Assembly (NCBI RefSeq): GCF_009870125.1
Contig: NC_046683.1
Coordinates: 33,991,869 to 34,055,868, forward strand
DNA length: 64,000 nucleotides
DNA from: Drosophila pseudoobscura
Lineage: Eukaryota > Arthropoda > Insecta > Diptera > Drosophilidae
Direction of reading: 5' to 3'
Below the pieces are notes generated by a model, which had not been told where the DNA came from, did no database searches, and saw only the letters and a program-made list of their open reading frames with translations. A program made the position numbers and the translations under genes. Shown here one piece after another: positions 52,658-64,000 of the stretch; position 1 is the first letter of the stretch, and every line of letters begins with the position of its first letter.

Positions 52658-55600
52658 AACGATGGTGCTCACGAGTTCCAGCACGGTCAGAAGTTTAAGG
52701 CACTGTCCCCCACAAATCGCCATAAAGAAGCCAAGCGGCTCTAATTGTCTAAGAACAGGGCATCGATTAATTCAGTGCACCTCGAGCAACTGTCGTACCT
52801 GCGGGGGTAGACACCATACCCTCCTTCATTTTGGTAGCCCTGAAGATACCGCAGTCCAAGGGAAATCAGCGCCGTATACTCCATTTCAGTCTGCACTGTC
52901 TTAGTCTACGCCGTCTGAGCATACCACTGAGCCCTCTACTTCAGCGTCTACCTCGTCTGCCCTTATTGCCCAAGATCTCAGGAATGGTGTTGTTCTACTT
53001 GCCACGGCCACGGTCTTAGTCAAAAATCGTTCCGGAGTTTTAGTTCCCTGCCGAGCGTTGCTGGATTCCGGCTCCCAGTTGCATCTAATAACTTCTCGTT
53101 TCGCGAATCAGCTTCAGCTTCGAAAAATGAAATCATCGACTGCATCGGGAATAGGCGACTCTAGCTTCGTCAGGGATGGATTTTCGGTCAACGTTAGCCT
53201 GCACTCTCGCTCATCGGATTACTCAACTCTCATCACTGCCATTGTAGCCTCTAGCATAACCGATCGACAGCCAAGCTTTGGAATTGACACTCAAAACTGG
53301 CACATTCCATCTAACATACCACTAGCTGATCCGGAGTTTTATAAGCCGCAGCGCGTCGATCAGCTAAGTGGCGCAAGTCTGTTTTTCGAGCTCCAGTGTG
53401 TTGGTCAGGTCAAGCTACTGCCAGGATTGCCTTTAATTTAGAAAACGCGCTTGGGAGGGGTCGTGTCTGGACGTTTTTCCCGTTTGAAAGGTTCCTCTTT
53501 GATGGTCTCTCGCGCTGAGGCCGTAGCTGCTGAGGAGAATAGTCTAGAGGATCGGCTTGAGGTGCTTCTTCGGAGGTTTTGAGAGGTAGAAAATTGCATC
53601 GAACCAATAGTAAAGTCTACCAAAGAAGAACCACACTTTGTCCAGCATTGCTGTCGATTACGTTAAGGCGATTATTGTGTTCGTCTGCCAGCTAAATATA
53701 GGATATTGATCTCCTTGGGAGAATTTTACAATCAAGGGTCAGGAATCTACGAAGCGCTTGTAGATTCCTGACCCTTGAGAGAAAGTTAGATCGTCGCCCT
53801 GATGTTAAATCTCAGTATGCAGCATTTATAAAGGAGTACCTTGATTTAGGCCATATGTCTCAGGTTCCTACCCAGGCAATCAGCAACTGCCGATATTTTT
53901 TGCCTCACCATTGCGTCATGAAAGAAGATAGTTCTACGACCAAGCTTCGCGTCGTTTTTGATGGATCCGCTTCAACCTCATCTGGATATTCCCTGAACGA
54001 CGTTTTAATGTCTGGTCCCGTAATCCAACCCAAACTGTTGCATATTCTTGCTCGATTTCGGTCATACGCCGTTGCGGTTACGGGAGATATCTGTAAGATG
54101 TATCGTTGTGTAAGAGTCTCGACCGAGGATAGCAACTTGCAGTGTATTCTGTGGAGAAACTCCGGGGAAGAAGACTTGCGTGTGTTTCAATTGGACACCG
54201 TTACTTATGGGACGAAGCCTGCCTCCTATTTATCTTTGCGAGCGATGCATTAGTTGGCAATGGACGAGCAGATGGCGTTTCCAGTTGGAGCTGAAATCCT
54301 TCGCCGTGACTTCTACGTGGATGACTTGATATCTGGAGCCAGCTCTCAGGAGGAGGCTATCCGAATTCGGGAGCAAACTACTGGAATTTTGTCTAGAGGT
54401 CAGTTCAGATTGAGGAAATGGTGTTCGAACGTCCTTGCTGTGCTGGATGGAGTTCCGGAAGAGGACAAGGAAACATTTTTGAAGTTCGACGATGGCAGCA
54501 ATGTGACTAAAACTTTAGGACTTGCGTGGGATCCGGTTTCTGATCCACTATTATTTTCGTTCTCGGCACTTCAATCTTCTTTGAATTCCTGCAGGCGCTC
54601 TGTTTTGTCATCCATAGCGCGAATCTACGATCCTCTCGGACTAGCTGGTCCCGTAATTACTAAATCCAAAATCTTTCTCCAGCGTTTGTGCCAAGAGAAA
54701 TTGTCCTGGGATGAAAGCCTTCCAGTCGCACTGAACACCGAGTGGCAGGAAATATGCACCAGTTTTGGTCAGATTCGTCGACTTGAATTTCCTCGGCTTG
54801 TACTCCTTCCAGACTTTGCGATGCCAGCATCGAGGCTTATGGTGCATGCATTTATGTCGTGTCCAAGGATCATTCCAGCAGTCACTTACTTTGTGCCAAA
54901 TCTCGTGTGGCTCCTTTGAAAACGCTTACAGTACCAAAGTTGGAGCTTTGTGGAGCGGAGTTGCTGGCTATGCTCATATCTGAGATAGCTAGAATGAATG
55001 TATTCAAGGGAAGGTGTTACTGTTGGTGTGATTCTGCCGTTGCGCTCTCTTGGATTCGGGACGAGCCGTCAAGATTTAATATTTTTGTTGCAAATAGAGT
55101 GTCAACGATTCAGGAAATGACCGAAAAAATGGAATGGCGCTATGTTCCCACAGCTTTAAACCCAGCCGACATTCTGTCTCGAGGTCTCATCCGACTGAGC
55201 TGAATGAGTCACCTCTTTGGGCTCATGGTCCTGGCCACCCACTGTGCTACCTGATAAGCCAGCCCTTGAACTTCGTCGGAAGGCTCTTCTGGTTAAATCG
55301 CCCTACATGGACATTATTGCTGATTCCAAGTACGCGAACTCATTTGCTTCTTTTCAACGCGTTTTCGGATACATTCACAAGTTTTGCAACCGAATTCGGC
55401 GCCCCGGACTCACTGTCTCAGACATTGAACTTGGAACCCAGGTATTGCTTTGGGAGGACATGAAGTCACTGCGGGCAAGGGGAGCAGTCTCCTCATCGAG
55501 CTCAATCGCATCGTTATCGCCATTCATGGGTCAGTTTGGACTTCTCAGGGTAGATGGTCGACTGAAAAACTCTTCGTTGGATTTTGATGGCCGTCATCCC

Positions 55601-56808
55601 ATCATCTTGCCCAGCAGCCATCCACTGACTCTTGCAATAATCTCCCATCTTCATGAGCGGAATCTGCACGCTGGTCCTCGAGCTTTGCTTGGACTAATTC
55701 GATCCCAATATTGGCCTATTGGGGGAAGGAAGACGGTAAACAAGGCAGTAAACAAGTGCGTAAGATGCTTTCGACTGAAGCCCAGGGTATTGGAGCATAT
55801 TAAGGCGGATCTTCCAAAGGAGCGGCTCGATGGTTCTCATGCCTTTGAGATCACAGGCGTGGACTTCTGTGGGCCGTTTTTCTACAAACCGGAGGCACGC
55901 AACAAGGCTCCAATCAAGTGCTACGTCTGCGTCTTCATTTGTTTCGCTACCAAGGCTGTTCATCTGGAGCTTATAAAGGACTTATCCACAGTTGCTTTTC
56001 TACATGGACTAAAGCGCTTCATATGTACCAGACGAAAGCCGCGGCAAATTTGGTCAGACAACGCAACCAATTTTGTCGGCGCTAAGAATGAGCTGATGGA
56101 ATTAAAGCGCCTGGTCCTCAGCGATGACCATCAGAAGGCGCTTCTGGATTTTTGCTTGGTCGAGGCTATAGACTCGCATTTCATTCCTCCGCGCTCCCAT
56201 AATTTTGGTGGTCTATGGGAGGCTGCAGTGAAGACGGCTAAGTACCACTTCTACCGTGCGATGGGCAACCCGGTTCTTGGATTTGGACGAGCTGCGGACG
56301 CTGTTGTGCCACATCACGGCAGTGATGTTCAAGACCTTTAGTTTCAATTTCAGAGAGCCCTGCCGATCTAGATGTTCTAACTCCAGCGCATTTTTTGAAT
56401 GGTGGCCCTCCTGCTTCGTTCGCTGAGCCTGACGTCACGCAGCTAAACTTCGATTGCCTAGACGGCTGGCATCGCGTTTCGTACCTGCAACAGCTCTTCT
56501 GGCCCCGGTGGAAGGAAGAGTACATCACGTCACTGAAGCAAAGATCAAAGTGGTGCACTGTGAAGCCTAGTTTAGCAGTCGCAGATTTGGTTCTTGTCAA
56601 GGATGAGAATCTTCCTCCCATGAAGTGGCCACTGGCGAGAGTGGTCGAGCTTTTGCCTGGACGAGATGGTGTTTCCCCAGTTGCTGTGCTGAAGACGTCA
56701 TCTGGAATCACCAAGCGCGCCGTCAACAAGCTGTGCCTGCTGCCCCTTAAAGATGCTGTTGAAAGTCAGGCTTCCAACGGGGGGAGTATGTCGGGTCAAG
56801 AAGCTTAA
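52658..56808 (+). pseudogene. pol of H unit 2
   Basis: Protease/A17 at 53058-53441, RT at 53855-54919 (TAG at 54251-54253, YVDD near 54318), RNase H at 54859-55203, integrase core at 55217-56341 and C-terminal domain at 56395-56808. All breaks of unit 1 are shared. In addition the RNase H end is shifted near 55185. Changes against unit 1 include Pro for Gln in PVSDPLL, Met for Arg in ELLAMLI and FKGRCYC for FRGMCYC. Confidence 0.82.
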
Positions 56809-57073
56809 ATATTTTAAATTATTGCCAGTGGTGCGGCCCAAAGGAAATGCATTTTGGTGTTGTCGTTTCCAATGCCCCCACTGCACAGATCATTTACTGC
56901 CGCATATGCGCATGCAGCGGAATTCTTTCGTCTCCTTATGTCGCAATCTCTCGTACTCGGCTTAACAGCGTCCCCGAGCAGCTCTAACGCTTTCGGGCTA
57001 TCATACGCTCTCGCTCGCGTATAAGCTTGCTGCATAGGGCCCGGCAGATTGGCCCGTCAGCCCTAGCTTAACA
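56789..57073 (+). repeat. H LTR 3 (285 bp, shared by units 2 and 3)
   Basis: No difference from LTR 2 was seen. Confidence 0.92.
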
Positions 57074-57439
57074 GTTGGTGACCCCGACGTGATTGTGCAA
57101 TAAATTATCCATCAGTGCAATCACAAACTAATATAGCATTCAAAGATCTAAACTAATTTCCATCTCAACCAGTGTCATCGACCACATAAGTTATCCATAC
57201 ATATATATGTACACTGGCCTCCCCTGCATATTCGGTGGTGCACGTAGCTGTTGGCTTGCGCATCTCTTTTCGGTCATCTTACAGCAAGAAATGTTTCTTA
57301 CACCGGTCGCCTTTGTATATACAGTTCGTACATAGCTGTTCGCTTGCTGGGCTGGTTCTTGTCGTCTATTGCTCGTGTTACTCTTTGCGATCATCTTCCC
57401 GCTAGAGACGTTGGTCTTTCTGCTAACGCTGCCGCTACC

Positions 57440-58513
57440 ATGGAAATTAATGCTGCTAACGAAATTCCAATGACCAGTGAGCAAAACAGGGTGTCTTTTT
57501 TGAAGCTTAAGTCAACGGAATTCTGCGAGAAAATGAAAAGGTTAGCTACCGCTTGGCAGAATGAGTCGTCGGACTGTGACTACTACATGCTCGTGGTAAA
57601 GCAAGAGCAAGTCGAGAAGTTGATCGGCAAATTTGAGATGTTTCACGGCGAGCTTGAGGAATTGGATCGAAGCGAAATTCACAGTGGCCTGTGTGACATT
57701 TTTGAGTCACTTGCCAGCTCGCTGAAGGCGGCGAATATGAGGGAAATGGCTAAGAGTAGCGGCCGCATGCCGTTTCATTCTACCTCGGATGGAGGAAACA
57801 CTACGGTTGAGTTTGCCGGCTCGCAATTTCTACCTCACCGTAGACAAGTACCATCCCTGCCTCCTATACAATTGCCGACGTTTAGCGGCGGGTATGCGAA
57901 CTGGACGGAATTTTATTCAATGCTTGCCACCATCATCGACAGCGATCCGGACTTAACAAACATAGAAAAGCTCCAGCATTTGCGTTCCTGTCTGCGGGAT
58001 TCGGCATTGGAGACTGTTCGGGCGCTGGAAATCTCAGATGGCAATTATGCTGTGGCATTAGATTTGTTGGAAAACAGATTCAATAATCGGCGATTGGTCT
58101 TTCAGGCACACATCAATGAGATCTTGGCGCTCCAGGCTGTGGAACCTGGGTCAGTGGTCATGCTTCGGGAGCTTTCAGACAAGTTCAATTCACATATGCG
58201 CGCGCTCCAGGGTTTGGGCACCACTGAGCAGATCGCAGGATGCATCGTCGTGCAGGAACTTCTCCGAAAACTGGATCCACCGAGCCAAGAGAAGTGGGAG
58301 GAACGATTCATCGACCCCGCATTCGCAAACTTAATTCCGACGTGGGAATCTATGGCCTCGTTCTTGGAGCAGCGATGCAGATCATTGGAGACGATGGACT
58401 TTTCTATGGCAAGCTATGCGTCGAGCAGTCAGGTGGGCAGAAGTAGAAAGCATAATAATTCTAGGTCCACATTGGTTACAATGAACCAATCCGTAGCACG
58501 CTGCGCGCTGTGA
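57440..58513 (+). CDS. gag of H unit 3
   Basis: Same length and sequence as unit 2 gag by eye, ending in the same premature TGA at 58511-58513. Confidence 0.82.
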   Translation: MEINAANEIPMTSEQNRVSFLKLKSTEFCEKMKRLATAWQNESSDCDYYMLVVKQEQVEKLIGKFEMFHGELEELDRSEIHSGLCDIFESLASSLKAANMREMAKSSGRMPFHSTSDGGNTTVEFAGSQFLPHRRQVPSLPPIQLPTFSGGYANWTEFYSMLATIIDSDPDLTNIEKLQHLRSCLRDSALETVRALEISDGNYAVALDLLENRFNNRRLVFQAHINEILALQAVEPGSVVMLRELSDKFNSHMRALQGLGTTEQIAGCIVVQELLRKLDPPSQEKWEERFIDPAFANLIPTWESMASFLEQRCRSLETMDFSMASYASSSQVGRSRKHNNSRSTLVTMNQSVARCAL

Positions 58514-61500
58514 AACGATGGTGCTCACGAGTTCCAGCACGGTCAGAAGTTTAAGGCACTGTCCCCCACAAATCGCCATAAAGAAGCCAAGCGGCTCTAA
58601 TTGTCTAAGAACAGGGCATCGATTAATTCAGTGCACCTCGAGCAACTGTCGTACCTGCGGGGGTAGACACCATACCCTCCTTCATTTTGGTAGCCCTGAA
58701 GATACCGCAGTCCAAGGGAAATCAGCGCCGTATACTCCATTTCAGTCTGCACTGTCTTAGTCTACGCCGTCTGAGCATACCACTGAGCCCTCTACTTCAG
58801 CGTCTACCTCGTCTGCCCTTATTGCCCAAGATCTCAGGAATGGTGTTGTTCTACTTGCCACGGCCACGGTCTTAGTCAAAAATCGTTCCGGAGTTTTAGT
58901 TCCCTGCCGAGCGTTGCTGGATTCCGGCTCCCAGTTGCATCTAATAACTTCTCGTTTCGCGAATCAGCTTCAGCTTCGAAAAATGAAATCATCGACTGCA
59001 TCGGGAATAGGCGACTCTAGCTTCGTCAGGGATGGATTTTCGGTCAACGTTAGCCTGCACTCTCGCTCATCGGATTACTCAACTCTCATCACTGCCATTG
59101 TAGCCTCTAGCATAACCGATCGACAGCCAAGCTTTGGAATTGACACTCAAAACTGGCACATTCCATCTAACATAGCACTAGCTGATCCGGAGTTTTATAA
59201 GCCGCAGCGCGTCGATCAGCTAAGTGGCGCAAGTCTGTTTTTCGAGCTCCAGTGTGTTGGTCAGGTCAAGCTACTGCCAGGATTGCCTTTAATTTAGAAA
59301 ACGCGCTTGGGAGGGGTCGTGTCTGGACGTTTTTCCCGTTTGAAAGGTTCCTCTTTGATGGTCTCTCGCGCTGAGGCCGTAGCTGCTGAGGAGAATAGTC
59401 TAGAGGATCGGCTTGAGGTGCTTCTTCGGAGGTTTTGAGAGGTAGAAAATTGCATCGAACCAATAGTAATGTCTACCAAAGAAGAACCACACTTTGTCCA
59501 GCATTGCTGTCGATTACGTTAAGGCGATTATTGTGTTCGTCTGCCAGCTAAATATAGGATATTGATCTCCTTGGGAGAATTTTACAATCAAGGGTCAGGA
59601 ATCTACGAAGCGCTTGTAGATTCCTGACCCTTGAGAGAAAGTTAGATCGTCGCCCTGATGTTAAATCTCAGTATGCAGCATTTATAAAGGAGTACCTTGA
59701 TTTAGGCCATATGTCTCAGGTTCCTACCCAGGCAATCAGCAACTGCCGATATTTTTTGCCTCACCATTGCGTCATGAAAGAAGATAGTTCTACGACCAAG
59801 CTTCGCGTCGTTTTTGATGGATCCGCTTCAACCTCATCTGGATATTCCCTGAACGACGTTTTAATGTCTGGTCCCGTAATCCAACCCAAACTGTTGCATA
59901 TTCTTGCTCGATTTCGGTCATACGCCGTTGCGGTTACGGGAGATATCTGTAAGATGTATCGTTGTGTAAGAGTCTCGACCGAGGATAGCAACTTGCAGTG
60001 TATTCTGTGGAGAAACTCCGGGGAAGAAGACTTGCGTGTGTTTCAATTGGACACCGTTACTTATGGGACGAAGCCTGCCTCCTATTTATCTTTGCGAGCG
60101 ATGCATTAGTTGGCAATGGACGAGCAGATGGCGTTTCCAGTTGGAGCTGAAATCCTTCGCCGTGACTTCTACGTGGATGACTTGATATCTGGAGCCAGCT
60201 CTCAGGAGGAGGCTATCCGAATTCGGGAGCAAACTACTGGAATTTTGTCTAGAGGTCAGTTCAGATTGAGGAAATGGTGTTCGAACGTCCTTGCTGTGCT
60301 GGATGGAGTTCCGGAAGAGGACAAGGAAACATTTTTGAAGTTCGACGATGGCAGCAATGTGACTAAAACTTTAGGACTTGCGTGGGATCCGGTTTCTGAT
60401 CCACTATTATTTTCGTTCTCGGCACTTCAATCTTCTTTGAATTCCTGCAGGCGCTCTGTTTTGTCATCCATAGCGCGAATCTACGATCCTCTCGGACTAG
60501 CTGGTCCCGTAATTACTAAATCCAAAATCTTTCTCCAGCGTTTGTGCCAAGAGAAATTGTCCTGGGATGAAAGCCTTCCAGTCGCACTGAACACCGAGTG
60601 GCAGGAAATATGCACCAGTTTTGGTCAGATTCGTCGACTTGAATTTCCTCGGCTTGTACTCCTTCCAGACTTTGCGATGCCAGCATCGAGGCTTATGGTG
60701 CATGCATTTATGTCGTGTCCAAGGATCATTCCAGCAGTCACTTACTTTGTGCCAAATCTCGTGTGGCTCCTTTGAAAACGCTTACAGTACCAAAGTTGGA
60801 GCTTTGTGGAGCGGAGTTGCTGGCTATGCTCATATCTGAGATAGCTAGAATGAATGTATTCAAGGGAAGGTGTTACTGTTGGTGTGATTCTGCCGTTGCG
60901 CTCTCTTGGATTCGGGACGAGCCGTCAAGATTTAATATTTTTGTTGCAAATAGAGTGTCAACGATTCAGGAAATGACCGAAAAAATGGAATGGCGCTATG
61001 TTCCCACAGCTTTAAACCCAGCCGACATTCTGTCTCGAGGTCTCATCCGACTGAGCTGAATGAGTCACCTCTTTGGGCTCATGGTCCTGGCCACCCACTG
61101 TGCTACCTGATAAGCTAGCCCTTGAACTTCGTCGGAAGGCTCTTCTGGTTAAATCGCCCTACATGGACATTATTGCTGATTCCAAGTACGCGAACTCATT
61201 TGCTTCTTTTCAACGCGTTTTCGGATACATTCACAAGTTTTGCAACCGAATTCGGCGCCCCGGACTCACTGTCTCAGACATTGAACTTGGAACCCAGGTA
61301 TTGCTTTGGGAGGACATGAAGTCACTGCGGGCAAGGGGAGCAGTCTCCTCATCGAGCTCAATCGCATCGTTATCGCCATTCATGGGTCAGTTTGGACTTC
61401 TCAGGGTAGATGGTCGACTGAAAAACTCTTCGTTGGATTTTGATGGCCGTCATCCCATCATCTTGCCCAGCAGCCATCCACTGACTCTTGCAATAATCTC

Positions 61501-62664
61501 CCATCTTCATGAGCGGAATCTGCACGCTGGTCCTCGAGCTTTGCTTGGACTAATTCGATCCCAATATTGGCCTATTGGGGGAAGGAAGACGGTAAACAAG
61601 GCAGTAAACAAGTGCGTAAGATGCTTTCGACTGAAGCCCAGGGTATTGGAGCATATTAAGGCGGATCTTCCAAAGGAGCGGCTCGATGGTTCTCATGCCT
61701 TTGAGATCACAGGCGTGGACTTCTGTGGGCCGTTTTTCTACAAACCGGAGGCACGCAACAAGGCTCCAATCAAGTGCTACGTCTGCGTCTTCATTTGTTT
61801 CGCTACCAAGGCTGTTCATCTGGAGCTTATAAAGGACTTATCCACAGTTGCTTTTCTACATGGACTAAAGCGCTTCATATGTACCAGACGAAAGCCGCGG
61901 CAAATTTGGTCAGACAACGCAACCAATTTTGTCGGCGCTAAGAATGAGCTGATGGAATTAAAGCGCCTGGTCCTCAGCGATGACCATCAGAAGGCGCTTC
62001 TGGATTTTTGCTTGGTCGAGGCTATAGACTCGCATTTCATTCCTCCGCGCTCCCATAATTTTGGTGGTCTATGGGAGGCTGCAGTGAAGACGGCTAAGTA
62101 CCACTTCTACCGTGCGATGGGCAACCCGGTTCTTGGATTTGGACGAGCTGCGGACGCTGTTGTGCCACATCACGGCAGTGATGTTCAAGACCTTTAGTTT
62201 CAATTTCAGAGAGCCCTGCCGATCTAGATGTTCTAACTCCAGCGCATTTTTTGAATGGTGGCCCTCCTGCTTCGTTCGCTGAGCCTGACGTCACGCAGCT
62301 AAACTTCGATTGCCTAGACGGCTGGCATCGCGTTTCGTACCTGCAACAGCTCTTCTGGCCCCGGTGGAAGGAAGAGTACATCACGTCACTGAAGCAAAGA
62401 TCAAAGTGGTGCACTGTGAAGCCTAGTTTAGCAGTCGCAGATTTGGTTCTTGTCAAGGATGAGAATCTTCCTCCCATGAAGTGGCCACTGGGGAGAGTGG
62501 TCGAGCTTTTGCCTGGACGAGATGGTGTTTCCCCAGTTGCTGTGCTGAAGACGTCATCTGGAATCACCAAGCGCGCCGTCAACAAGCTGTGCCTGCTGCC
62601 CCTTAAAGATGCTGTTGAAAGTCAGGCTTCCAACGGGGGGAGTATGTCGGGTCAAGAAGCTTAA
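58514..62664 (+). pseudogene. pol of H unit 3
   Basis: Protease/A17 at 58914-59297, RT at 59711-60775, RNase H at 60715-61059, integrase at 61073-62197 and C-terminal domain at 62251-62664. It shares the unit 2 version of all sites that separate units 1 and 2. It adds private changes: Ala for Pro in SNIALADP, Leu for Pro in PDKLALEL, a base change near 59470, and Gly for Ala in KWPLGRVV. Confidence 0.82.
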
Positions 62665-62929
62665 ATATTTTAAATTATTGCCAGTGGTGCGGCCCAAAGG
62701 AAATGCATTTTGGTGTTGTCGTTTCCAATGCCCCCACTGCACAGATCATTTACTGCCGCATATGCGCATGCAGCGGAATTCTTTCGTCTCCTTATGTCGC
62801 AATCTCTCGTACTCGGCTTAACAGCGTCCCCGAGCAGCTCTAACGCTTTCGGGCTATCATACGCTCTCGCTCGCGTATAAGCTTGCTGCATAGGGCCCGG
62901 CAGATTGGCCCGTCAGCCCTAGCTTAACA
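62645..62929 (+). repeat. H LTR 4 (285 bp, shared by units 3 and 4)
   Basis: Identical by eye to LTRs 2 and 3. It is followed by the tRNA-Trp site at 62932-62950 and the leader of a fourth unit. Confidence 0.92.
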
Positions 62930-63295
62930 GTTGGTGACCCCGACGTGATTGTGCAATAAATTATCCATCAGTGCAATCACAAACTAATATAGCATTCAAA
63001 GATCTAAACTAATTTCCATCTCAACCAGTGTCATCGACCACATAAGTTATCCATACATATATATGTACACTGGCCTCCCCTGCATATTCGGTGGTGCACG
63101 TAGCTGTTGGCTTGCGCATCTCTTTTCGGTCATCTTACAGCAAGAAATGTTTCTTACACCGGTCGCCTTTGTATATACAGTTCGTACATAGCTGTTCGCT
63201 TGCTGGGCTGGTTCTTGTCGTCTATTGCTCGTGTTACTCTTTGCGATCATCTTCCCGCTAGAGACGTTGGTCTTTCTGCTAACGCTGCCGCTACC

Positions 63296-64000
63296 ATGGA
63301 AATTAATGCTGCTAACGAAATTCCAATGACCAGTGAGCAAAACAGGGTGTCTTTTTTGAAGCTTAAGTCAACGGAATTCTGCGAGAAAATGAAAAGGTTA
63401 GCTACCGCTTGGCAGAATGAGTCGTCGGACTGTGACTACTACATGCTCGTGGTAAAGCAAGAGCAAGTCGAGAAGTTGATCGGCAAATTTGAGATGTTTC
63501 ACGGCGAGCTTGAGGAATTGGATCGAAGCGAAATTCACAGTGGCCTGTGTGACATTTTTCAGTCACTTGCCAGCTCGCTGAAGGCGGCGAATATGAGGGA
63601 AATGGCTAAGAGTAGCGGCCGCATGCCGTTTCATTCTACCTCGGATGGAGGAAACACTACGGTTGAGTTTGCCGGCTCGCAATTTCTACCTCACCGTAGA
63701 CAAGTACCATCCCTGCCTCCTATACAATTGCCGACGTTTAGCGGCGGGTATGCGAACTGGACGGAATTTTATTCAATGCTTGCCATCATCATCGACAGCG
63801 ATCCGGACTTAACAAACATAGAAAAGCTCCAGCATTTGCGTTCCTGTCTGCGGGATTCGGCATTGGAGACTGTTCGGGCGCTGGAAATCTCAGATGGCAA
63901 TTATGCTGTGGCATTAGATTTGTTGGAAAACAGATTCAATAATCGGCGATTGGTCTTTCAGGCACACATCAATGAGATCTTGGCGCTCCAGGCTGTGGAA
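63296..64000 (+). CDS. gag of H unit 4 (partial, runs off the window)
   Basis: 235 codons from ATG 63296 are visible. It has two private substitutions: CAG for GAG in the codon after CDIF (near 63560) and ATC for ACC in the codon after SMLA (near 63786). The array therefore continues beyond 64000. Confidence 0.8.
   Translation, partial: MEINAANEIPMTSEQNRVSFLKLKSTEFCEKMKRLATAWQNESSDCDYYMLVVKQEQVEKLIGKFEMFHGELEELDRSEIHSGLCDIFQSLASSLKAANMREMAKSSGRMPFHSTSDGGNTTVEFAGSQFLPHRRQVPSLPPIQLPTFSGGYANWTEFYSMLAIIIDSDPDLTNIEKLQHLRSCLRDSALETVRALEISDGNYAVALDLLENRFNNRRLVFQAHINEILALQAVE

Larger units (their letters stand above)
45080..64000 (+). repeat. Tandem head-to-tail array of BEL/Pao element H sharing LTRs (at least 3.2 units, period 5856 bp)
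   Basis: LTRs sit at 45080, 50933, 56789 and 62645 with one internal region between each pair and no host DNA. The spacings are 5853, 5856 and 5856 bp. The fourth unit runs off the window. Units differ by only a handful of bases and share every stop and frameshift in pol. The array starts inside relic G. Confidence 0.95.

Noticed and set aside
45080..64000. Array H read as independent insertions of four elements
   Set aside because: There is only one LTR between units, no target repeats, and all lesions are shared.
3218..64000. All tandem structure dismissed as assembly error
   Set aside because: Units differ by private substitutions and small indels at defined positions, and edge units differ most. 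Simple duplication of the same reads would give identical copies. It cannot be fully excluded without the reads.

Overview
The window looks like pericentromeric, Y or otherwise silent heterochromatin of a drosophilid fly. Almost every base that can be assigned belongs to a retrotransposon. The element classes, the primer-binding sites complementary to insect-type tRNA-Ser, tRNA-Tyr and tRNA-Trp, and the absence of intact host genes all point this way. The species call is an inference; no host gene fixes it. The only host-like sequence is an 85-codon open stretch near 35.4-35.7 kb that resembles the N-terminus of an ABCA transporter.

Layout: (1) 1-885, an R1-clade non-LTR fragment, then 0.8 kb of AT-rich DNA and a BEL/Pao integrase scrap. 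(2) About 1.85-4.54 kb, the minus-strand 5' part of a BEL/Pao element primed by tRNA-Tyr. It is joined to a truncated LTR of a 17.6/297-like (Ty3/gypsy, env-bearing) element. (3) An exact 3221-bp tandem duplication (3218-6438 and 6439-9659) spans that junction. (4) 7758-20486, two head-to-tail minus-strand 17.6-like elements (A and B) that share the LTR between them. (5) 20679-35155, a nest: the LTR of an old BEL/Pao element (F) is split by a full-length env-bearing BEL/Pao element (C, 21305-35023, TATAT target duplication). C's gag is in turn split by a full-length LOA-clade non-LTR element (27880-33065, 13-bp target duplication). (6) 36346-42418, a decayed BEL/Pao element (E) of the same family as F with two 496-bp LTRs. 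(7) 42691-45079, a minus-strand BEL/Pao relic (G) with its RT deleted. (8) 45080 to the window end, a tandem head-to-tail array of a BEL/Pao element primed by tRNA-Trp (H). It has three complete units and a partial fourth, period 5856 bp, and single LTRs shared between neighbours.

The proteins are the usual retroelement sets: gag capsid, aspartic protease, reverse transcriptase, RNase H, integrase, and in A, B, C, E and F an envelope or its remnant. All pol genes are interrupted. The 17.6-like copies share loss of the RT catalytic segment and of the integrase region carrying the catalytic Glu. Every H unit carries the same set of stops and frameshifts. These elements therefore could not have produced their present copies on their own.

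The main unusual theme is that two unrelated LTR families each form LTR-sharing tandem arrays here. Their copies share inherited defects, which indicates amplification at the DNA level (unequal exchange or circle reinsertion) rather than retrotransposition. No CRISPR, tRNA or rRNA genes were seen.
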